Assembly: GCF_003288815.1 (NCBI RefSeq)
Contig: NZ_NHYM01000012.1
Location: 1-54,501, forward strand
Source: Helicobacter sp. 16-1353
GTDB taxonomy: Bacteria; Campylobacterota; Campylobacteria; Campylobacterales; Helicobacteraceae
Reading direction: 5' to 3'
Length of the DNA stretch: 54,501 bases
Made by a program: the position numbers and the translations under genes. Every line of letters starts with the position of its first letter. The first letter of the stretch is position 1. The notes under the pieces are model-generated. The model did no database searches. It saw nothing but the letters and a program-made list of their open reading frames with translations, and was not told the DNA's origin. Of the stretch, positions 47,870 through 54,501 are shown piece by piece.

Positions 47870-49134
47870 GAATTTTTTTAATACTACTTATGCCATTTTT
47901 GCTATTTTCAGCCCAATTGAAAATAACTGCTCTAAATGCCACGGGGAGCAAGGCAAACTACGCTGTTCGCATAACCTTTAATCAAAATATCAAGCAAAGT
48001 GATTTTAAAAAATACACCATAAAAGCTGGAATCTATTATGATATAAAAGCCGAACTTACGCTAAAAAGGCGGAGTTTTAAGCTTGGAAATAATGTCGTTA
48101 CAATCGCACAATTTAATAAAAATATCTCGCGAATTGTAATAGAAACCAAAAGTCCAAAGAATCTAAATTTTAATATCAATAAAAATGTGCTAACTCTTAG
48201 CTTTGGGGATTCTGCAGATTCTGCGAAAAGCTCCGCTAAAACTGCTAAAGATACGGCAAAATCCAAAATAGATTCCAAAGATTCCGCAAGTTCGCCTATC
48301 GCAAATCTATTTGAAAATATAGACCCAAAAGCCATTCAAGCAGATTCTAAAGATTCCGCTAAAGCTGCAAAACCAGCTACAAAACCCGCCCAAAAGCCCA
48401 CTCCAAAACAAACAGAATCTCCAAAAGCCACAACGATAGATTCTAAGTTAAAGGATAAAATAATCGTTTTAGACCCCGGACATGGCGGGAAAGACTGCGG
48501 AGCACAAGTGAATAGAATCTGTGAAAAAGGAATCGTCCTAAATATCACCAAAAAAGCTAGGGATATTCTAAAAGAGCGTGGCTATAAGGTTTTCCTAACG
48601 CGCTCAAACGACAAATATATTAGCCTTACAGCTAGAACGAAATTTGCCAATGACAAAAATGCCGATGTTTTCGTGTCAATCCACGCCAACGCCCTAGATA
48701 AAAAATCCAAAAATTATAAAACGATGAATGGCATTGAGACCTATTTCCTATCCACTGCAAGGAGCGAGCGGGCACGAAAAGTCGCAGAGCTAGAGAATAA
48801 AGATGATATTGAGGTAATGAATTATTTCTCCAAATTATCATTTTTAAACTCCATAAATTCCCAACGACTCTTAGCCTCCAACAAACTTGCAATCGATGTT
48901 CAAAGTGGAATGCTAAGCAGTGCTAGGGAAATCTATAGAAATACTACTGATGGGGGCGTTAGAGAGGGACCATTTTGGGTGTTAGCTGGGGCGCTTATGC
49001 CCTCTGTGCTAGTCGAAGTGGGCTATATGACAAATGAGGGCGACCTAAAAAAGCTCCAAACAAAAGCCTATCAGGATAAAATCGCACTTGGAATTGCAAA
49101 TGGCATTGAGAGCTATTTTGTGAAAAATTTCTAA
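47866..49134 (+). CDS. amiA: N-acetylmuramoyl-L-alanine amidase
   Basis: AmiA cuts the amide bond between N-acetylmuramic acid and stem peptide to separate daughter cells. The 422-residue protein has a signal peptide (about 1-17), an AMIN-like beta domain (about 18-115) and a Lys/Ala/Ser/Asp-rich linker (about 118-195). The Amidase_3 domain follows with LDPGHGGKDCGA, CEKGIVL, SIHANA and VLVEVGYMTN, which hold the zinc ligands and catalytic Glu. The start is TTG and overlaps fic. The linker is encoded largely by repeated GATTC-containing words. It corresponds to HP0772. Confidence 0.94.
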   Translation: MRIFLILLMPFLLFSAQLKITALNATGSKANYAVRITFNQNIKQSDFKKYTIKAGIYYDIKAELTLKRRSFKLGNNVVTIAQFNKNISRIVIETKSPKNLNFNINKNVLTLSFGDSADSAKSSAKTAKDTAKSKIDSKDSASSPIANLFENIDPKAIQADSKDSAKAAKPATKPAQKPTPKQTESPKATTIDSKLKDKIIVLDPGHGGKDCGAQVNRICEKGIVLNITKKARDILKERGYKVFLTRSNDKYISLTARTKFANDKNADVFVSIHANALDKKSKNYKTMNGIETYFLSTARSERARKVAELENKDDIEVMNYFSKLSFLNSINSQRLLASNKLAIDVQSGMLSSAREIYRNTTDGGVREGPFWVLAGALMPSVLVEVGYMTNEGDLKKLQTKAYQDKIALGIANGIESYFVKNF

Positions 49135-49142
49135 GGGTAAGT

Positions 49143-49958
49143 ATGACAAAACAAAAAATTGAAATGATTTTCTCCTTGCTATTTTTTTTCTTTTCATTAT
49201 TTTTATTTTTGTCTATTATTTCCTCGCTACTCATTGTTAATTTTGATAATCTACTTTTAATTATGTTAAAACCTGATGGATTTTTTGTCCAAATAACAAG
49301 AATAGTTTTATTTTGTGGGTTTTGTTTCTCATTGTATCTCTATAAAACTAGGTATATTAAAAAAGATAGAAAATATAATAATTTCATTATATTTGGTATG
49401 TTTTTATTTATAATCCTACTTTTGACAAATATATTTTTTAATCCAAAAGGTGATGATTTACAAAATATGCTAGAAATCTACTCATACAAGGAAAGTCATA
49501 CGATTATCAATAGCACTAAAAAGTTATTTTTCGATAGCGTTGTATTTATTTATTTTGTGATGATTCCAGCCCTTAGCTTTTTTTATAAGCGTAGGGTTTA
49601 TGATAGCTATTTTTACCAGACTTATATCCGTGAGATTGCCCCGAGTCTTAATGTTAGTATTATATTTTTATTTGGATATGTAATACAAGAATATGATTTT
49701 AGCAATATTTATTCAATAATAGACATTATATTATCTATATTTAGTATTGCGTTATTTTTACGAATTGCCATTAGTTCTAGATATGCTATAACATTGTATA
49801 GTGTAGTTAATCTTTTTCTACTTTGTTGTGGATTTATTATATTTATATTATCTAGAAATCTATTAGAACAATGTAATTTATTTTATGCAAGTTCATTTTT
49901 TTATGCACTTGGTTTATTGTATTGGTTTTTAAACATATCAATAAAATTAGAGCATTGA
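49143..49958 (+). CDS. Hypothetical multi-pass membrane protein
   Basis: This 271-residue protein has about seven predicted hydrophobic helices (near 9-33, 52-68, 82-100, 131-148, 170-187, 193-210, 215-240) and a short C-terminal segment. It has no recognisable motif. The N-terminal helix is very Phe-rich. It starts 8 bp after amiA with AAGGG upstream, so it may be co-transcribed with amiA and act in the envelope. I do not recognise a family. Confidence 0.65.
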   Translation: MTKQKIEMIFSLLFFFFSLFLFLSIISSLLIVNFDNLLLIMLKPDGFFVQITRIVLFCGFCFSLYLYKTRYIKKDRKYNNFIIFGMFLFIILLLTNIFFNPKGDDLQNMLEIYSYKESHTIINSTKKLFFDSVVFIYFVMIPALSFFYKRRVYDSYFYQTYIREIAPSLNVSIIFLFGYVIQEYDFSNIYSIIDIILSIFSIALFLRIAISSRYAITLYSVVNLFLLCCGFIIFILSRNLLEQCNLFYASSFFYALGLLYWFLNISIKLEH

Positions 49959-50034
49959 GATTCTATACATTGGAATCTTGATAGATTCGTTTATTATCCA
50001 TTTTTATGTATAATTCACTAATAAGGTGGGGGTT

Positions 50035-52827
50035 ATGCAAAGGATATTCGCAATTTTTATCGTTGCAATTATTATTAGTTTGCCAAATATTGCATTTGGT
50101 AATACACTTCCAGCACAAATTACGCTAAATAGTGGCGATAATAACACTCGTGAAGTCGTAGGCACTCCATTTAATACCGACCCAAACAAATGGGAAATTG
50201 ACGCAAATAATGGCTTTACATACTCCACAAATGGCACTTTAGCTTCATATCTCACTATAATTCCAGCGGATTTAAGCAAGGAAATTCAATTTTATGATTG
50301 CTATGAATCTTCTACTTGTGGAAATATTTCTATTAATGCAAACTCAAATTTGACGCTTAATTTCGGCTCTGCCGTATCTGCTACACATTATAACGGCAGT
50401 AGAATCCAAATCGCTCAAAATGCCTCATATACCGAAAATGGCACAACTTTTCGAACCACAAATGCCACTGGTGGGGCGTATGGATATATCGCAAATTATG
50501 GGAATCTTACTTTAAATATCAGCGATTATGTGCTGTTTTACTCGGGGCTTGGGCTGGAGAATAACGGCGGAACTGCCACTATCACCACTAAAAATGTTTT
50601 TAATGGGCAGATGAGTGATTATTACGGCATAGCAGGTATTATCAATCTAGTAAATAATTCCACCACCACGATAAATGGGAATCTAAGTAATAATTCGGCG
50701 ATTTTCTTGCGTAGAAAATACGCTAGTGGCACGACACATATGGAAACTCATCGTAGTAAAAATACGCAATCTTCGCAAATAAATATCACAAATAGTCTCT
50801 TAAGCGTAAATGGCACTTTGGAAAATGGCGGATATAGCACTGAAAATCTAGGCACAACAACTACTAGAATCTATGGCACTGGAATCCTAAATCTAGATTC
50901 CAGCAATCTTAATGCGACAAATCTTGTTAGTAGCGGATTTATGCGAGATGATACAGGTGCGATTTATCGCTCAAAAATAAATGCAAAAAATAGTCGCATT
51001 AATATAACTGGGAATCTTACAAATAGGGCATATAGCGATATTAGCCTAAATAATAGCACAATCGAAGTGGCAGGGCGATTTGCTTCTGGGGCAAATACAA
51101 ATATATTTATGAATGAAAAAAGCCAAATTAAGGCAAATGAAATTGACATACAAAATACCACTCTTAGTATAAATAGCGTGGGGAGCGTGGGGGAGAGTGT
51201 GCTTTTTAGTGCGACTTCTTTGCTTTCCCATAATCTAACTTTAGGAAATATTAATATCTATGCAAGTGATGGTTCTTTAAGCCTATTTTACAGCGGAATC
51301 CTAAGCCAAAATGCAAATGAGATTTTACTAAACATTAGTGAAAAAACTATCCAAAATATCGGCGGAAGCGTGGGCTTAAGCGGAAATTCGCAAAAAATAG
51401 TTGAGGGTATTTATAATGATGTGAATCTAAGCGATAGGCTTAAAAATATGGGTGCAAATGATATAAAAACGCTTGGAAATAATATCAATAACTTTATGCA
51501 AAACTTCACAAATAACGCAAATCAAATAAATATGCTAAATCGCTCCAACATTGTAAATAGGCTTGTAAAGCGTGGATTTAGTCGTGGGCGAGTGGCGGAG
51601 AGCGAGTTTGAACGAGTGGAATATATCCGCCTTGCGAGTAATAGCTATGCAAATTGCGGAGCTTATGGAAACTACGCAAATTCCAGTAATTTCACATATC
51701 CGGCAAACTATGAGCGAATCTATAGCGATGCGGGAAATAGCGGAATCTATGATGAATCCGGCGAATCTGCCGAATCTAATGCGGATTCTGCAATTGATAA
51801 ATCTGCTAAAATTGGCGAATCCGGCGAATCTAATGAATTTTCCGGAATTAGCGAATCTGCCGAATCTAGCGGAATTAGCGATAATCTCTATGCTTCAAAT
51901 GCTAGGCAAAGGGGCGTGGGTAATATTTATAGGCAAAATAACCTAAAAGCTCCAAGTGCTAGGAATCTAGGCAATGTTGGCAATAACGCACGAACCACAG
52001 GAATCCCAGCAAACTCCACAAATCCCAACGCAAATCCCAATTCGCTCTCCCAAAGTCTTTATGCCTCACTGCTAGGCGGATATGTGAAAAACTCCCTAAG
52101 CGGCGGGTATAACTATGGGCTAAATGTGGGCTATGATGTGTATGTGGGCGATTTTCTCTTAGGGATTTATGGCTCATATGTGGGCGAAAACTTAAGCGAT
52201 GATGGATTGAAATTTAACACGAACAATATGCAGTTTGGGGGATATTTGCGATATAGCAATTCTGCTTTTGAGCTGGATTTTTTAGCGAGTTATAATCTAG
52301 CGAATAATAAATTTAACTTTAACGCCCTTAATACGCTTGGGGGCTTTAGTGGCAATGGCAAGTATAAAAATAACGCCCTAAATGTGGCACTAAGCTTGGG
52401 TGGATTATTGCATTTTAATTCAAATACGCTGAAACTCTTTGCTGGGGCGGAGTATTCGCAAAATAATAATGGCGAAATAGCCCAAAATGGAGCATTGAAT
52501 GCGACATATTTTATAAATGATTTGCAAAGATTAGATGGCGTTGTGGGCTTGGAGTGGAGGTCGTTTTTTGGGGTTGGGGGCTATTTTTTCATTCGCCCGG
52601 AGGTCATAATCCCACTTTTTAGCAATGCAAAAGACACAACTATCATTTTCCTAAATACGCCACTAACCTACGGCGTGGAAAAAGGTGAGATTTTCGGCTC
52701 ACTTATCATCGGTGGCGAGGGGCAGATGAATAGCTTTAGCTCCATTGGATTAAGCGGAATTTTTAGGGCTTCTACTAAAAAATCCCTACTTATCGGCGGA
52801 ATGGCAACATTGAGATTCTACTTTTAG
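50035..52827 (+). CDS. Type V autotransporter with beta-solenoid-like passenger
   Basis: The product has 930 residues from the ATG at 50035 (a GTG at 50026 is also open). It has a signal peptide ending near IAFGNT and a long Asn/Ser/Thr-rich passenger with short hydrophobic strands typical of a beta-helix (about 25-500). A Ser/Glu-rich linker (about 560-620) and a C-terminal beta-barrel (about 680-930, YASLLGGYVKNSLSGGYNYGLNVGY onward) end in a terminal Phe. The barrel inserts in the outer membrane and exports the passenger, which suggests a surface adhesin or toxin-like role. No protease triad or VacA signature is evident. Confidence 0.88.
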   Translation: MQRIFAIFIVAIIISLPNIAFGNTLPAQITLNSGDNNTREVVGTPFNTDPNKWEIDANNGFTYSTNGTLASYLTIIPADLSKEIQFYDCYESSTCGNISINANSNLTLNFGSAVSATHYNGSRIQIAQNASYTENGTTFRTTNATGGAYGYIANYGNLTLNISDYVLFYSGLGLENNGGTATITTKNVFNGQMSDYYGIAGIINLVNNSTTTINGNLSNNSAIFLRRKYASGTTHMETHRSKNTQSSQINITNSLLSVNGTLENGGYSTENLGTTTTRIYGTGILNLDSSNLNATNLVSSGFMRDDTGAIYRSKINAKNSRINITGNLTNRAYSDISLNNSTIEVAGRFASGANTNIFMNEKSQIKANEIDIQNTTLSINSVGSVGESVLFSATSLLSHNLTLGNINIYASDGSLSLFYSGILSQNANEILLNISEKTIQNIGGSVGLSGNSQKIVEGIYNDVNLSDRLKNMGANDIKTLGNNINNFMQNFTNNANQINMLNRSNIVNRLVKRGFSRGRVAESEFERVEYIRLASNSYANCGAYGNYANSSNFTYPANYERIYSDAGNSGIYDESGESAESNADSAIDKSAKIGESGESNEFSGISESAESSGISDNLYASNARQRGVGNIYRQNNLKAPSARNLGNVGNNARTTGIPANSTNPNANPNSLSQSLYASLLGGYVKNSLSGGYNYGLNVGYDVYVGDFLLGIYGSYVGENLSDDGLKFNTNNMQFGGYLRYSNSAFELDFLASYNLANNKFNFNALNTLGGFSGNGKYKNNALNVALSLGGLLHFNSNTLKLFAGAEYSQNNNGEIAQNGALNATYFINDLQRLDGVVGLEWRSFFGVGGYFFIRPEVIIPLFSNAKDTTIIFLNTPLTYGVEKGEIFGSLIIGGEGQMNSFSSIGLSGIFRASTKKSLLIGGMATLRFYF

Positions 52828-52838
52828 GTTAATAAAAT

Positions 52839-53588
52839 CTAAATTATTACATCGCCTATTTTTTGCACAGCACCTTTGAAATACACATCATTTTTTTCAG
52901 TTCTAAAATGAAGTTTATCCCCACTTGGCGGGATTAGAATGCAATCATTTTTAATTTTTTTATTGCTTAGGGCAAGATAAAATGTCGCTGCCATTCCGCT
53001 CCCACAGGCAAGTGTTATCTCCTCTACGCCCCGCTCATAGGTGGCTAGATGGATTTTATTCTTATTTTTGATATAGGCAAGATTCACATTTGCATTGTAT
53101 TTTTGTCTTAGATTTTGTAAAAAATCATTTTTATTTTTTGGTAGATTCGACTTTTCGTTTATAAATGCCACCAAATGCGGCACACCTGAATCTAATAAAT
53201 AAAAATGCAAGTTATTTTCTATTATATTTTTATCTAGCATTTTGATTTTGCCAAAATTCACCTCCACCACAAGCCCATTAACCTCGACTTTTATCTCTCC
53301 TGCTTTGGCTAAAAAGCTATGTTTTTTGGGAGCTAATTGATTTTTATAGGCATAGTGAGCTACGCATCTACTTGCATTCCCACACATCTCTGCATTACTT
53401 CCATCGCTATTGTAAAAGTCCCATTCATAGGCGTATTTTGTGTGTGGCAGGAGAGCTACGAGTCCATCAGCTCCTATTCCATTATGTCTATTACATAGCT
53501 TTTTTGCTAGTTTTGAGTAATCATCTTTTTTAAAGGTATGGAAAATCAAAAAGTCATTCCCAGAAGCACTATATTTGCTAAGCCACAT
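52839..53588 (-). CDS. dapF: Diaminopimelate epimerase
   Basis: DapF interconverts LL- and meso-diaminopimelate for lysine and peptidoglycan synthesis. The 249-residue protein has both catalytic cysteines, C69 in AEMCGNASRC and C195 in LACGSGMAAT, and the N-terminal KYSASGNDF signature. It ends convergently with the autotransporter gene, with an 11-bp gap. The CoA-binding protein gene lies upstream on the same strand. Confidence 0.95.
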   Translation of the reverse strand: MWLSKYSASGNDFLIFHTFKKDDYSKLAKKLCNRHNGIGADGLVALLPHTKYAYEWDFYNSDGSNAEMCGNASRCVAHYAYKNQLAPKKHSFLAKAGEIKVEVNGLVVEVNFGKIKMLDKNIIENNLHFYLLDSGVPHLVAFINEKSNLPKNKNDFLQNLRQKYNANVNLAYIKNKNKIHLATYERGVEEITLACGSGMAATFYLALSNKKIKNDCILIPPSGDKLHFRTEKNDVYFKGAVQKIGDVII

Positions 53589-53664
53589 ATTTTTCCTTTA
53601 TTTTAAATATTGGGATTGCTTTAGAATCCTCGCTGGAATCCCATAGGATAGATAATCTACTAGT

Positions 53665-54096
53665 TTATGAAAATAGTTTTCTATGCTCAATTTTTATACA
53701 TTTATTTTCTATAACTTGTATATTATTTTTTTCTAGAATCTCTTTTGCATATGGGCTTTTTACATCTAATTGTAGCCAGAAAATCTTTGGTGGCAAAATA
53801 GATTTATTTTGTAAAATTTTTAGTAGATTATCAGCGATTTCAGGCACAGATTCGCTTTTTCTAAATACCACAATAATATCGATTTTCTCCGCATTCATTG
53901 CAGAATCTAGATTGTGATAAACCTTTTGATTTAGTATTAAATCGCCTTTTGGATAGATTGGAATGACCTTATATCCTGCATTTTGTAGATATTTGGCGAC
54001 GATATGGCTGTCTTTTGTCTCATCTGGGCTAAGCCCGATTATAGCGATATTTTTGCTTATAGATAAAATTTCTTTTATGTTATTTTGGGATTGCAT
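53665..54096 (-). CDS. CoA-binding domain protein (YccU-like)
   Basis: This 143-residue protein is a single Rossmann-type CoA_binding domain. It has IAIIGLSPDETKDSHIVAKYLQNAGYKVIPIYPKG, the central IDIIVVFRKSESVPEIA strand and the C-terminal CIKIEHRKL typical of YccU-like proteins. Members bind CoA or nucleotides, but no enzymatic role is established. It is 76 bp upstream of dapF on the same strand and may be co-transcribed. Confidence 0.85.
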   Translation of the reverse strand: MQSQNNIKEILSISKNIAIIGLSPDETKDSHIVAKYLQNAGYKVIPIYPKGDLILNQKVYHNLDSAMNAEKIDIIVVFRKSESVPEIADNLLKILQNKSILPPKIFWLQLDVKSPYAKEILEKNNIQVIENKCIKIEHRKLFS

Positions 54097-54501
54097 ATTT
54101 CACCTTTATTTTAAACTACTAGATTTTACCAAATATTTTAAGTGAGATTCTATATCAAAAAAATAATTGTGGATTAAAAAATAATGATTGCAGAATCTGC
54201 TCAATCGTATAGTGTATAAATTTAGTTTAGATTCCAGAATCTATATTTTATTTATATTTATTTGTTTATATTTAAGTGATTTTTTTAATCTAATCCCACT
54301 ATTATTTATATAATGCTGATATTATGATTTTATAGATAATCTAGATGATACACCCACTCTTATTTATATAAAACTAACACAATCTTTTAAAATTACTAAA
54401 GTAGTTTTTAAGATAATCTTAATTTAATCTTTCTTTTACACCTTGTTTATATAAAAAGTAGGATTAGGATATAAGCTAAGGAAATAGATTCGCTTAGAAA
54501 T
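54097..54501. other. AT-rich intergenic region with TTTATATAA repeats
   Basis: No gene is visible. Three stretches containing TTTATATAA (near 54304, 54362 and 54445) are preceded by CCCACT, CCCACT and CACCTT. An 11-bp inverted repeat with one mismatch, CTAATCCCACT and AGTAGGATTAG (54290-54300 and 54448-54458), encloses all three. A near-perfect hairpin, AAAATTACT/AGTAGTTTT, lies at 54389-54409. The role is unknown. Confidence 0.4.

Overview
The window is AT-rich chromosomal DNA from a member of the Campylobacterota, most likely an enterohepatic-type Helicobacter. The evidence is gene content and order. The blocks tgt/TrkA-like/aroB/mscS/mtaB/ftsH-like/bioV, bioA/ppiD/ftsA/ftsZ, pyrH/rpoZ/spoT/tyrS/nitronate monooxygenase/amiA and frdCAB keep the order I recall from H. 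pylori. The molybdate operon (modA, a TOBE-type gene, modB, modC) keeps the Campylobacter jejuni order. XerH and BioV are also hallmarks of this group.

Layout. 1-830: a copy of a dispersed hairpin repeat, a small HTH regulator with paired palindromes in its upstream region, and a divergent micro-gene. 948-6365: htpG, a DsbC-like thioredoxin-fold protein and clpB, which has a near-perfect promoter overlapped by an HspR-like operator. 6500-9930: an accessory patch with an Abi_2/HEPN gene, a pentapeptide-repeat membrane protein split at an A8 tract, and a gene-poor stretch saturated with GATTC/GAATC words. 9917-22662: envelope, tRNA-modification and metabolism genes in conserved order, including an FtsH relative without its zinc-protease motif. 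22663-23855: a type IV prepilin-like gene followed by two exact-period 275-bp tandem repeats that carry decayed copies of its 3' end. 24017-28686: fumarate reductase and xerH. 28991-32431: the molybdate operon, broken up by a structured modB leader and a GC-richer repeat patch. 32624-35304: a porin, five GC-rich hairpin repeats and a second prepilin paralogue. 35587-49134: GDSL hydrolase, cell division, biotin, stringent response, tyrS, Fic and amidase genes. 49143-54096: an unknown membrane protein, an autotransporter, dapF and a CoA-binding protein.

How it fits together. Most of the window is housekeeping: anaerobic respiration (FrdCAB), molybdoenzyme supply (Mod), biotin synthesis (BioV, BioA), division (FtsA/FtsZ), proteostasis (HtpG, ClpB), and wall and periplasm maintenance (AmiA, NlpC/P60, PpiD). 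The novelty lies in the intergenic and accessory DNA. I see three separate families of structured repeats, paired T11 tracts before both prepilin genes, a likely phase-variable membrane protein next to a HEPN abortive-infection gene, and a strong excess of the GANTC-type words GATTC/GAATC. These words fill intergenic hairpins and also the low-complexity linkers of secreted proteins.
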